This document shows, one piece after another, positions 23,456-35,100 of a stretch of 64,000 nucleotides of DNA; within the stretch, counting starts at the first letter, position 1; every line of letters begins with the position of its first letter. Below the pieces are notes generated by a model. That model was not told the origin of the DNA. It saw nothing but the letters and a program-made list of their open reading frames with translations, and did not search any database. The DNA comes from Zizania palustris. Taxonomy: Eukaryota; Streptophyta; Magnoliopsida; Poales; Poaceae. The position numbers and the translations under genes were made by a program. The DNA lies in contig JAAALK010000080.1 in NCBI GenBank assembly GCA_019279435.1, forward strand, positions 86,836,328 to 86,900,327, in the 5' to 3' direction.

Positions 23456-25342
23456 CTATATCAGGCACTGGTGTAGAGTAGAAGGGATGCAACAGTTTGC
23501 ATGAATCCTGTCGCGCACGAGTAACATGCTATAGTTACCTTGTACGTCGACGCCAAAAAATGTTGTTGGCAATGTCTTGTTGCCTACCGTCAACTCCATA
23601 GAGAGTACTCCCTTGGCCTCGGAGCTCTCGCCGTTGAAGCCATTGAGCATCAAGTTGGTCTTCGTCCCTGCCAAGTTTCTTCAACAACAAATAAGGCATT
23701 AAGTTAACAGTGGCACCGCCATCGATGAGCATCCGGGAAATCAGCTTCCCATCGATGTGACCTCTGACATAGAGGGGTTTTAGATGGCAAGTCGAGTCCT
23801 CGGGCTTCTCGAAGATGGCATTGCGTGGGCCGAAGTTCAACTGAGCGACCTTGGCCTTGTCCTGCGGTAGGGCGAACTCAGCAGGTAGCATGACGATGTT
23901 GATATCCACCACCTAGGGTGCGGGCCCTTCAGAGATGGGCGAGTAATCATCATCGAGCATGTCGTCGTCGTCGCTCGGACTAGGAGCTGTGTTGGTTATC
24001 TCAACCGGCTTCTCGCTCCATACCTGTTTGGTAGCTGGCCGAGGGCGGATCTCTTCGAAGATAGCATCGCGCTCGGCCTCAGCTACCTTCTCGCGCATCT
24101 CCTGTGCCCGCAGCCTTTGTAGGCATCTCTTATATGATTTGGACCTACCTGAAGGGGCCCAAGATGGCTGTGGCTTGGTGCTGGGTGCGACTGTTCGGCT
24201 CCCATTAATTCTGGCCGAAGTGGTATTGTGCCCTTCGGCCTTAGGCACCCTTTGTTCGGAGGGGGCTTCGCTGCGAACCCCATCGGATGGACCGGCCTCG
24301 TCTGGCCGATCGAACCAAGCTTCGGCGCAGAGCTCGGCCGAAGCATGGGACTTACCTCCGTCAGACCTTGGTGACAAAGTCTTCGGGATTGGGACTTCCT
24401 GAGACCCAACTCTGATAGTTATGGCTTCAGACTCCCTGACTTCGGCCTCTGCGTGCTCGCATCCTTCGGCTTCGTCCTGCATGGTCTGATTTGGAGGCAC
24501 CATGGACAGTCTGTGGACGATGCCCCCTCCGCTGCGTTTGTTTGCCCCTGCCATCCATAATACTCTGAAGGAAAACAAGGCATAGTGTTAGGTTGCGGAG
24601 GGTACCCTGACCTGGATACATATGGAGCCCACGGGGTCCCCGCCCAGTCATACGGCAGAGGCATCGGCGACTCTAGTAGCCTCATCCACTTTGCGCCGAA
24701 CCCGCTACCTGGAGGGGGGTTCGGCCAAGTCGAAGGTACCTCGGACCACACCAGCGAGGGGTCTTGCCAGGCCGGAGGTACGTTCGGCCAGTGCGGGCCG
24801 AAGCCTCCCATCAGGGAAGTCCAACACGGTGCGGGGTTCGGCCATTGGGGGCCAAAGTCGTTGTACAGGGGACCCGACCATTGGGGCTCAAAGATACTAT
24901 ACGGGTGGTTCGGCCGTTGTGGCTCGGAACCACCGTGTGGATCATCAGGCCACCATTACCCGAAGCCTTCGTGCGGAGGGTTCGCCTGCTTCGGTCTGAA
25001 GCCACCCTTTGAGGGTCTTGGACCCTTCGGCTATTTTAACTTAACGTGTGGACCTGCTTCCTTGGCCCTCCTCTGATGCTTGTTCAACAGCATGTCATAT
25101 GTTACCTTCGGCCTCTTGTGAGCTTTAGCCGAAGGGGTATTAATGTTCTGTTTCCACACTCCTACCTCGGGATTCTTTGGCACGAGTGTGCGAGTGTGCG
25201 GTTCTCCAACAATTACGTCTTTCCCTTTAGCCGACTCGGCATGTTCTAGCCGAATCAACACCTTCTTTTCACCGAGGTCGACGGCGTTGACTGGAAAAGG
25301 ATCTTTATCCAGCTTCATCTTCGGATTGTGGTCTATCTTCAA
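23456..25342 (-). pseudogene. gag C-terminus and protease region of G2b, frameshifted
   Basis: Pieces in shifting frames: the end of Gag with a basic segment (25031-25342); a Pro/Trp-rich linker (24419-24811); an acidic linker with DDDDMLDDDYSP (23913-24578); and the aspartic protease with LISRMLIDGGATVNLMP (about 23690-23760). A stop at 23913-23915 and a frameshift near 23660 break it. The Zn-knuckle CKWHDSHSHNTNDC precedes it near 25390-25430. The protease would cut the polyprotein. Confidence 0.8.
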
Positions 25343-25855
25343 TCGTCCTTCTTCTATGGATGATTATATCTGCCGTCGAAAAACATTGCAATCATTAGTA
25401 TTATGCGAATGTGAATCATGCCACTTACAGTATGGATGCTTCTTTAACTCATCGGCAGGTGGGATGACTTGACCCTTAGGTAACCTGAGAAGCTGACATT
25501 TTAAGAGAAAATCAAATATTTTATCACATTTAGTTATATCAAATGAGTACTTGACCTCACTAAGTCGATTCTTCGTGGGGGATGGTCATAACTCGGAGCA
25601 GGTGACAGGTTTATTTTTAGCATTCCAAACCCATTCGCCCGCGTACATGTCGACCGAATCCTCCTCCTCTGACTCCTCCTCATCAGAGTGTTCCATGATG
25701 TGGATTTCGACCCTAGGCTTGCTAAACGTCTTAATAAACTTTTTATCTTTGGCTCGGCCTTCCTAGACCAGAGCCTGCTGTAAAACTTGGCTAACTTCTA
25801 AAAAGTTCTAGTTATCTAACCTCTCTTTAATTTCGGAACACAACCCGTTAAAAGC

Positions 25856-27094
25856 TTATTCTCCCAAGTTCCTTTCTGAAATATTAAGGCTAAAACATCG
25901 GTTTCTAGTATCCCTGAAACGCTTGATGTACTCAGAGGCGCTCTCACTAGACTTCTCCTTAACCGATGTCAAATGTGAAAGCCTAAGTTCTGTCTCACCC
26001 GTGTAGAAATAGTCATGGAATTTCCGCTCTAAATCGTCCCACGTGTGGATGGAGTTCGGCGGGAGCGCCGAAAACCAAGTGAAAGCAGTGCTGGATAGCG
26101 AGAGAGAAAATAATCTAACCTTTAGAGCATCTATCCCGCTAACTTCTCCACATTGTGCCAAAAATTGACTAACATGCTCTAGTGTAGTCTTGCTACCCTC
26201 GCCATCGAATTTAGTGAATTCAGGGATTCTATAGCCGCGGGGGTAGGGTACTGTATCAAGGTGGTCGGGGTATGGTTTACGGAAAACCCTAACCCGTCCC
26301 TTGGGCACGAAGCCAGCACACTCCCTAAATAGTGCATGGACCTGCTCCTCTATATCATCTTGGTATGTTGCTTGTGCGTGCCTCTCATGCAGGGGCGTGA
26401 CACGCGGTGGGATATCAGCGTGTCGACCATGGGCGTCTTCCCTACGCGCTATTTGTGTGACGTGCTCATGTCCGGGCATCTGCGCGTGTGGTGCGGGCAC
26501 CGCGGGTATTGGCGCAGGTGGTGCGTGGTATGAAGTGTTAGTTTGGTCGTAGGTGTAATGATTGGTCTCGACCATAAGTGTTGAAGCCGGAGACATGATT
26601 GTGCCAGTGCTGTCGTTAGTTCTACTGCATACGTGGTTTGTCGGAGGTGCGCTAGCAATAGGAACCGGGGGTACGGCCTCAGTAAAGCCGAACCTTCTAA
26701 GAGTCGCCTCTACTTGGGAGCTAACTGCCGAATCTAAATGGTTGGCTAGCGAAGCGCTAACGGCTTGATCTACTGATGCGCCTATTTTCTGCTCAATTTC
26801 TAAAGAAGATAAACGAGGCGATACAGGTGTTACCTGGACCTGAGCGAGGTCGGGGGTGATGATGTTGCCCTTGATGAAGCCTGCGCGTGTCTTGACGTAG
26901 CCCCCAAGCATCATGTCTTGGAGCGCTTTTAACTTTGCCTCGATCTCTGCTCGGTCTTCAGCGGGGATATCTTCAAGTGTAGGTGACAATATGTTGCGGT
27001 TGTCGATATTCGTGCCTCCTATTGCGTCCATCGGTGGTGTAGATGTAGTAGTCGATGTAGATGTACCGGTGGCCGATGTAGACGTACTCATCAT
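25856..27094 (-). pseudogene. gag: gag of G2b, core uninterrupted (412 aa) but stopped before the zinc knuckle
   Basis: The start at 27094 was chosen because it is the first ATG after the primer binding site (MMSTSTSATG); the upstream codons of the open frame lie in the LTR. Residues 1-35 are Ser/Thr-rich. About 230-400 form the retrotransposon Gag core (IPEFTKFDGEGSK, FTWFSALPPNSIHTWDDLERKFHDYF). The open frame ends at 25856 after ISERNLGE. The same frame continues through more stops to a zinc-knuckle-like CKWHDSHSHNTNDC near 25430-25390. The product is therefore truncated. It is the best preserved G2 gag here. Confidence 0.85.
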
Positions 27095-27107
27095 GTTGGC
27101 GTAGCTT

Positions 27108-27126
27108 TTCCCCAGCGGAGTCACCA
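27108..27126 (-). other. Primer binding site of G2b
   Basis: The minus strand reads TGGTGACTCCGCTGGGGAA, seven bases from the LTR; one base differs from G2a. Confidence 0.7.
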
Positions 27127-27133
27127 AAAAGTG

Positions 27134-28181
27134 TGTTGACGCGGAAACGTGCCCCCGCACTTGGGTTAGTTCGATGATCCAAAAGTGCACGGATACTTAG
27201 GGACAGGCCTAAGCATGACGTGGCACTGACGTCGCGTTCCGACTACCCTTAATAGTGATAAGGGGGTGGAGTCGCCAGGCAACCAGATTACACAAAATAA
27301 TCCAATTAGTCGAAACAGATAGGTTAAACAGAATAAAATCAACAAACCAGTCGGAGCCCCGTCTGGTTCGAAGTCTGGTGCGAAGGGATCGCCGAAGTGT
27401 ACCTTCGGCGTCTAGTGCGAAGTGCTCCGCCGAAGGGTGCTTCGCCGTTCAGACTGACCCGGTCGAAGATGGACGCCGAATGAATCTGGACGCGATGATC
27501 ACCTCCGAACAGCGGGGTTCGGCATGCGATCTTTGATACAGCAAATTACAGAATAGTGACGTGAGGGCCACGTGCGAGTGTAGCTTTGTCTGGTGCGGAG
27601 TAAGGTCGTGGCGAAGCCTGTTGCGATGAAGTGTGCTAGCGAAGACTATCGCCGGAGCCTACAGTCTCGTCGAAGGGTGTCCTGGGGACCTCCGAAACTG
27701 ATCTCTCAGCTTCGAACACCTCCGACGGAGTAGCTCCGAACGTGCGAACCTACAACAGAGAGAATTCCAAGTACCAATTCGGCCTGAGGACCAAATTTTG
27801 GTAAGTGTTGCACTAGTAGCGAAGGTAGCAATCTATTACGCAGATTAGCGGATACTTCACAGGCGAAGTAACAAGGCGATAGCAATCTATTACGTAGATT
27901 AACAGATACTTCACAAGCGAAGTAAAAAGGGTTACCACTGTTCCGTAGTGGCCGGTGGAGGGCTTCCAGGCAAACCCACGAAGAGGTACAGGAAAATAAA
28001 GGTAAAGTAAATACGATCAAAGCATGGGTTTTGGTTTGGTTTGAGTTGGGGGGGTTCTCCACGTTGGCCATGCTCTCTATTTATAGGGGGTTAACTCCTA
28101 ATCTAATCTGATATTAATCCAGCCAGATAGAGATAGAGATTGAGTCGGTGACGCAAACAACTCTATCTCTGCCGAGGTGGG
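27134..28181 (-). repeat. 5' LTR of G2b, outer fragment before the solo-LTR insertion
   Basis: It aligns with 18199-19212. It keeps a segment (GATCACCTCCGAACAGCGG..) near 27497-27530 that is deleted in the left LTR between GCGAT direct repeats. It is interrupted at the GTGGG duplication. Confidence 0.92.
28177..28181. repeat. Target site duplication of the solo LTR, left (GTGGG)
   Basis: GTGGG is repeated at 30169-30173 on the other side, and the G2b LTR sequence continues from there. Confidence 0.9.
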
Positions 28182-30168
28182 TGAGGAGCCATGCTGAATA
28201 GCGTGGGCCTCACGGCTCCAGAAGTGATGAGTCATTGTCAACGATAGTCAAAGAGGACATAGGAAGAAGAGATCTGCTGTTTCATGGGCCGCGTGTGACT
28301 CAGGTACACGGGCAGCGAGCGACTGTCGGGCAGAGGAGGCTGTGAAGTCGGGCTGGCCCAATCCGGGTGCATGGGCCACAAGCAGTAGAAGACCCACTGG
28401 GCTGTTGACCAGGGTTGACTCAGGTACACGGGCGGTGAATGATTGCCGGGCTGAGAGAGCTGCGGAATCGGGTCGGCCCAATCCGGGTACCTGGTGCAAA
28501 GTCGGTGGAGGCTTTGTCAGTTTCGGCGCAAAATTGACAACTGTTGATCTTGTATCCGACTGTCCAGAAGAGAAGTCGTAGTCGTTACGAAAACTTAGCT
28601 TCCGGATAAGTCATCTGTATCTCTAGGCCCACAGTCAGTCAGTCGTGTCTGTAAAAATTTCTAAGGGCAGTAGAGTCTTTTCCTTTATTTCTGCGTCTGT
28701 AAAAAACCCTAAGGGGCTGGTGGAATATTCTAGGCCATTGGGCAGCCTATAAATAGGGCACCAGTCCCTAGGGTTGGATACCCCTTCTAGAAATCACTTT
28801 TTCATCATTCATTGGGTCACTTTTGTTCATGCACTCTTCCTCTCTTCCCTTCCTGTTTCTGTGCACCGCCAGAGACTGGTTTTCCTGCATGTGTTCATTT
28901 TGTTCTTCATTAATGCAGTGAGGTTTTATTCCCTGTTGAGTACGAGGCGTGCGGTCAGTGTTTATGAATCAGAACATTTGAGTACCGAGTGCATTTTTGT
29001 TCACTGTTTGGTCCTCTGTTGGTTGTGTTCTTCGTGCTTGATGTACTAGTTCTTTTTGTTGCAAGTAGTACTCATTCACTGTAGAAACAGTACACTAGTG
29101 CCAGCTTTTGTTTTTTCTGTGTAGCCTTTTTGATCGAAGTAGACTAGGCTGAGTACCTTTCCTGGCTGTTTCTCTACCGAAGCCCCTTCTATGGTCGAAG
29201 CCCCTCAGCTCCGTGAGGCAGGCTTCGAACTAACATCCTTGAAGGCTTCGCTTGAACTTTGGCTTCATTTTTGTGCTGTGTTTCTAGCTTCGCTGAACAC
29301 TTTGCACTCTAACAGCTTCACATGCTTCGATAGTCATTGCGAAGGTGTTCTCAGTTGCGAGCTGTTCGAAGTCGATACTTCGATTAGGCTTCGGAGTTAG
29401 CTTCGAAGCTAATCTCTCTGATAGACTTCGTGTTAATTTCTCCGTCGCGTGTCAGCCTTCGCTTCCCCTTTCGAAGCTTGCTTCTTTCGAAGGTAGAGTA
29501 TAGGCTTCGAATTTGGTCTTTCTGTTGTGTGACAGGCTTCGCTTCCTTGTTCGAAGGTCGTCCGTCTGTGTGTTGCGTTCGAAGTTTTTTGTTCGAAGGT
29601 TTAGCTTCGAAGCACTTGGTTCGAAGCTGTGTTCGAAGTCTTGCCTTCGAAGTACATACTTCGAAGTAGGCTCCGACTTTGACATACTTCGCACTTTAAC
29701 GTACTTCGCACTTTGTTACTCGAACTAGGATAGACATCCTACCTTCGACAGCCTTCGGCTGACTTCGCGGCTGACCTCCGAAACAGGCCTCGACAACCAT
29801 CTCCGAAGCAGGCTTCGACAAACATCTCCAAAGCATACCTCGACAGGCGAAGCAGGCTTCGCCGAGTTCTGAACAGGAGACAAATCTGAATAGTAACTTC
29901 TCATCTCACTTCATGTATACTTAGATCATTTCATTGAGAAGTTTTTGGCCTGACATACTTTGTCTATCTACCTAGTTGCACTGTCTTGATAGTTCTCTAT
30001 TTGTCATTAGCTGCTTCTAGGCTAGATACCTTTAGACTTAGGCTATCGGTTTATTTTCGGCTGCTTAGTCTTTTGAGGTGCATTCGGTATTGGGAACAGG
30101 CCATTGATTCGAAAGAATTTTAAAGGCGCCCATTCACCCCCCCTCTGGTCGCTACTTTCGGTCCTACA
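28182..30168 (+). mobile_element. Solo LTR (1987 bp), copia-like
   Basis: The boundaries are TG (TGAGGAGCC) and CA (GGTCCTACA), with GTGGG duplicated on both sides. The 3' end (TTCACCCCCCCTCTGGTCGC..TTTCGGTCC) matches the LTR ends of S1 and S2, so I place it with the Sirevirus-like copias, although the 5' part is diverged. TATAAATA at 28748-28755 would be its promoter. No coding region is supported. It arose by recombination between two LTRs of one element. Confidence 0.88.
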
Positions 30169-30173
30169 GTGGG
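30169..30173. repeat. Target site duplication of the solo LTR, right (GTGGG)
   Basis: Second copy of the 5-bp duplication; G2b LTR resumes immediately after (TTTCGGCTAGGCCCGTCGAGG). Confidence 0.9.
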
Positions 30174-30318
30174 TTTCGGCTAGGCCCGTCGAGGCCTGCT
30201 CCTCGAGCCGAAGCTTCGGTAGCGTGGGCCTCCGAAGGCTCCCGAACCTTCGGCAGCGTGGGCCTCCGAAGGCTTCCTGGCCGAAGCCCATGGGCTGGCT
30301 AGAGTCTTTCGGAGCCCA
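30174..30318 (-). repeat. 5' LTR of G2b, inner fragment, truncated
   Basis: It aligns with 19213-19349 and stops at GGAGCCCA. The last 130 bp or so of the LTR and its target duplication are missing, replaced by the truncated G1b LTR. Confidence 0.85.
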
Positions 30319-30330
30319 TTCTCACCCTAT
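30315..30330. other. Deletion junction with 16-nt filler between G2b and G1b
   Basis: CCCATTCTCACCCTAT sits between the broken G2b LTR and the broken G1b LTR and is an exact copy of 30390-30405 in the same G1b LTR. This is typical of break repair with a template switch. Confidence 0.65.
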
Positions 30331-30559
30331 GTCAGTTGTAATTGAGAGGTAAAAAGGTCTTTTCCTTAAGATTTTTACCTATAAATACCCCCATTCTCAC
30401 CCTATAATGATCATCGAATACTTAGCTATTCAATACACAACATCGAACTACTTCAAGCTATTATCCAATCTGGAGGCTTGAAATAGTCCGCTTCACAAAC
30501 TCTTTGTTTGTTAGTTCTTAATCTTCGAGAACCTGTTAGCGTAATCTTTTACGCCAACA
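30327..30559 (+). repeat. 5' LTR of G1b, truncated
   Basis: It begins within the LTR at CTATGTCAGTTG and keeps the TATAAATA box (about 30380) and the end CCAACA at 30559. Confidence 0.88.
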
Positions 30560-30561
30560 GT

Positions 30562-30579
30562 TGGCGTCGTACGTGGGGA
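30562..30579 (+). other. Primer binding site of G1b
   Basis: TGGCGTCGTACGTGGGGA, two bases after the LTR, equivalent to the G1a site. Confidence 0.75.
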
Positions 30580-30622
30580 ACTTAGTCCAAAAAACTTCGT
30601 TCTCTACCAAGTTTTTAGAACC

Positions 30623-32092
30623 ATGCCTCCTAAGCGGAGTTCAGGTGGTAGTCCTACCCGAAGGTCCCCTCGGACCTCCAAAGCAAGATCTTCAAATACA
30701 TTCGAGGTCAGAGGACCTTCAGTAGTTCATCCACCTCATACCCCCGAAGGGAATTCTCTTCCTCGAGCATACGGAGCTCCTCCTCCAACTCCATCTATGC
30801 TTTGACCAGACGGAGTTCCTCCTCCAACTCCGAGTGTGCTCCGAACTGACATGTTTAGTTCCCAAGACCTGGAAGATCCTTCCGGAAGAAATGAAGATAG
30901 AGTTGGAGACATGGCGACCTAGATGTCTAGTCTCCAAGCTGAAGTGACAAGGTGGAGGCAAGAGGCGGCAGATATGCTTCGTCCTTAGGTTACCCCTGTC
31001 ATCCCCGAAGTGCCTCAAGACGATGACTCCCGTCTCTATCCTGAATCCCCAAAGAACGCTTCCTTCGATAGCGAGTCTCTACTGCACCCTGATTTACAGA
31101 AAGTGCGCTTCGACCCTAAGTTTAAAACTTCAAAGCTTTGTAAGTACTCCGGAGAAGAGGATCCGGTGGAGTTCTCCCGTTCGTATGATTTGGCAATTGA
31201 GGCCAGTGGAGGAGTCTAAGACACCATGGACAAGTGTTTCCCCCTTGCTCTCGAAGGGGTTGCTTTGCGTTGGTTCTGGTCCTTAAAGCCAGGATCAATT
31301 AGAACTTGGGAGCGGCTAAGGAAAAAATTTATAAGTAACTTTCAGGGTACCTTCGTACCCCCTATGTCTACGGGAAGTCTTTTCCAGGTGAAGCAGCTAC
31401 CTGGAGAAACTTTAAGATAGTTTTTTCAAGCACTTCGCTCATACGAAGTCGTAGATAAGGGGGTTGTCTGCATCGTACATTGTTGATGTAGCCCGAGAGG
31501 GAGTTACTCATGCGGACCTCCTTGATAAACTTCATCGGAAATAGATATCCTTTGTAGCGTAGCTGATGGCCTATTTCGAAGAATATGCTAGGTCGGAAGA
31601 AGGATGGCTCCGAAGAACATCTTCAACTCCACCAATCCTGCAAGAAGTCAAGCTCGAGGTGAAGCTCGAGGTGAAGACTTCAACACCTTCACAGAGGCCC
31701 AACTTCGATATCTAGCATGACAGGCGTCGGGGGCAAAAGCATCCTCGGTCCGAAGTCCTGAACATTGCTCCTTCTCCGTAGAAATTTGCCCCTAGAAATC
31801 CACAAGCTTCAGGAAGCAAGGTCAGTAGTTGGAGGCTGCCAGGGAAGCCGGCTGGCAAAGGCCAGGCCTTCTTCTGCTGCGTTCATGGTGAAATTCGAAG
31901 TCATGATACTGATGCGTGCAAGTATATACTCGCTTTAAGAGGTGAGTACCTTGAAAGGACCTCTGGTCGAGGCACTACTGACCGAGTCCCTTCCGAGGCA
32001 CATCCAGAGCCTGGGCAAGCTGTCGCACGTGTAGACAACTTCGACCCTACAAAACAACCTATGGTGGTCAATATTATGCCACCCCCGAAGCA
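30623..32092 (+). pseudogene. gag: gag of G1b, in one frame but with many stops
   Basis: The start MPPKRSSGG, Pro-rich linker and Gag body (KTSKLCKYSGEEDPVEFSRSY, FISNFQGTFVPPMSTGSLFQVK) share one frame. G1b therefore shows the ancestral arrangement from which G1a and G1c have each lost one base. Stops occur near 30803, 30920, 30987, 31217 and 31418. A knuckle-like CCVHGEIRSHDTDAC lies near 31880-31920. Confidence 0.85.
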
Positions 32093-32159
32093 ATAAGATG
32101 GCCAAGATCGGGGCAAAAGAGTAGTCCTCCCCATTTCCAGAGGAGGGACCCTCGGCAGT

Positions 32160-35100
32160 ATGTCGAAAAGACAGTGAAGAGAATATGTCCGGGAAGTAGG
32201 CCATATTGAAACTTCTTCGTCTGCAGCTACAATGCCTGAGTGGTCCCATGTGCTAATATCTTTTTCTACAGATGATGCAGTAGGCATAAAGTTCCCACAT
32301 GCAGATCCCCTTGTCATTACTGCCGATATAGCAGGAACTAAAGTCCGGAGAGTGCTGGTCGATGGTGGGAGTTCAGCAGATATCATCTTCGTTCAAGCCT
32401 TCGATCAGCTCTGTATCTCTAGGAAACATCTCCTCCCCGCAGCTCATCCCTTGAAAGGCTTCGCGGGACCTCCTCTTGATGCCCTCGGCCAAATATTCTT
32501 GAGGTTGCTTTCGGACAGGGGCTCTTGGCAAGGATGGAGGAAGTAATCTTCGATGTTGTAGATGCCCCTTATGCATATAATGTTATCTTCGGAAGGGGCA
32601 TGTTAAATCAGTTCGGAGCCGTGGCGCACCATAACTACAAATGTATGAAGATGCCCACGCAAGTGGGAGTACTCACTGTCATCGGCAATCAAGCCACTAC
32701 GCGAAGAGTAGAATATGGTCATGGTCCCCCTCTTGACCTGAGACAAGTGAATAATGTACAAGGAAACTCGGAGGATATTTCTGCTTCAAGTGAGTCTTTG
32801 AAAAAATCCTTCCCAAGGCCAAGCCCCGAAGGAGAAATTGTAACGAAGATTATTGTAAAAGACGGCAAAGACTATTCTTTTCAGTTCGGCAAAGATTTGC
32901 CTTCAGAGATCGCTACTTCGTTAGAAAAAGTAGTCGAAGAAAATTTGGATGTCTTTGCTTGGTCTGATGAAGACATTCCAAGAGTCAGCTGAGATATCAT
33001 TGAGCATAGCTTGCTTTTAAACCCAAGGGTTCGGCCTGTTTGATAGGGGCTTCGAAAGTTATCAGTAGAAAGGGCAATTCTTGATAAGGCAGAAGTGGAG
33101 AAGTTACTGAAGGCTAGGATTATGAGAGAAGTAGCTCATACGAAGTGGTTAGCTAACCCAGTCTTCGTCAGAAAGAAATCCTCCAGGAAGTGGCACATGT
33201 GTATTGATTTTACATCTTTGAATAAAGCATGCCCACATGACCCCTATCCCATGCCCCAAATTGATCAATTAGTTGATTCCACTACTGGTTCGAAGTTATT
33301 AAGCTTCCTCGACGCGTATTCTGGCTATTATCAAATCTGGTTAAAGCGTGAAGATGAAATCAAAACAAGCTTTGTAACTCCTTCGGGAGTCTTCTGCTAT
33401 GTAATAATGCCTTTTGGATTTAGAAATGCCGGGGCAACTTTTTCGAGGTTAATTGCTAACGCTCTAGGTCATCAAATAGGCTGCAATGTAGAAGCCTATA
33501 TGGATGATATTGTAATAAAGAGTGATTTAAAGCACCAACATAGCCTAGACTTAGCAGAAACATTTGAGAGCCTCCGGGCATGTGGAGTCCGTCTCAACCC
33601 CGAAAAATGTATCTTCGAGGCTCAAGGTGGGAAGTTGCTAGGGTATCTAGTTTCAAGTAGAGGAATTGAAGCTATCCCTACTCAAATAACTTCATTGCAA
33701 AGGATGGATCCACCAAAGAATTTAAAACAGGTATAGAAGCTGACTGGCCACCTTGCATCACTTAGTAGATTTCAAGCAAGGTCCGTAGAACGAAGCATCC
33801 CCATATTCAAAGCATTAAAAGCATCCGAAGATTTTGCATGGACACCGGAGTGCCAAAAGAGTTTTGATAATATTAAAAATTACCTCAGCAATATCGCTAC
33901 ACTCACTGTGCCCGTTGTAGACGAAACTATGCTCCTTTACCTTACAGCTACTGGCTCCGCTGTCAGTGTAGTCCTTGTCAAAGAAGTTGATTTCAAAGGG
34001 AAGTTGGTGCAGAATCCAGTTTATTTTGTATCTGAAGCCTTATCTAGAGCAAAAACAAGATATTCTGAGCTTGAGAAGTTCACTTATGCTCTGATAATGG
34101 CTTTGAGGAAATTACAACATTATTTTCTAGCACATAATGTAATTGTACCAACTTCGTATCCTTTGGGAGATATGATCCTAAGCAAATATTCTACGGGAAG
34201 AATTGGAAAATGGGTCGTCGAGCTAGCACCCTTCGGCATCTCCTTCATAGCAAGGATAGCAATCAAGTCGCAAGTGGTGCCAGATTTTCCATCTGCAATA
34301 TGGGCTCCAGAGAAATCAAATGAAGGAATTTGGACCATATACTCCAATGGAGATTTTCAAGCGTCTGGAGTAGGCATTGGAGTAGTAATAATTTCGCCTT
34401 CAGGGCAAAGAGCGATGTACTCCGCAAGGCTCACCTTTAAGTCCACCAATAATATAGCGGAGTATGAAGGAATTTTGTTAGGACTTCAAAAAGCGCGTGC
34501 TTTGGGTTCTACAAGAGTTATTATTAAAACAGATTCTCAAATTGTAGCAGGGCACGTTGATAAATGTTTTCAAGTCCCTCATCCACAGCTTGCAAAATAT
34601 TTGGAAGAGATCCATAAGATCGAAGCAGCATTCAAAGGGATTTCCGTCCAAAGTATACCAAGATCTAAAAATGTACAAGCTGATACCTTAGCAAAAGCTG
34701 CAGCCGGAGCTGTGGATATTCCAGAAGGAGCCTTTTATGAAGAACTTACTTCGCCTTCGGTGCCACATATTCCTCTTGCGGAGGTTCTTTGCATTCCAAG
34801 CACTGACTGGCGAAGTTCAATCATGGAGTTATTGCAAGGTGAAGCAAATTTACCTGAAGGACCATAGCTTTCGAGGCTGAAGCTAAGAGTTCGAAATTAT
34901 CATGTAATCAACGGTATTCTCTACAAGGACGGAGTATGTTCACCCCTACTCCGATGTATATATCAAGCCAAAGGTCAAGAGATACTCCGAGAAATTCATG
35001 AAGGCCTTTGTGGTAGCCATCTGGCCCCCCGAGCTTTAGCATGAAAAACACTTCACGAGGGACTTTATTGGCCTACAATAGTAGCTGATGCGGAGAGTTT

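Larger units (their letters stand above)
18199..30318 (-). mobile_element. Ty3/gypsy Tat-type element G2b, nearly complete
   Basis: On the minus strand the order is: 5' LTR (27134-28181 continued at 30174-30318), primer binding site, gag, protease region, pol, polypurine tract, 3' LTR (18199-19481). The left end lies in the G1a spacer after GAACC. The right end is truncated, so the second target copy is lost. Unlike G1 it has no room for an antisense gene: integrase ends at 19642, about 160 bp from the LTR. The two LTRs differ by scattered substitutions and a deletion of about 35 bp, so it is of intermediate age. Confidence 0.92.

Noticed and set aside
28774..29669. Short open frames in the solo LTR that could suggest a captured gene
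   Set aside because: The frames are short, begin in LTR sequence and show no domain; the whole stretch is bounded by LTR ends and a target duplication.
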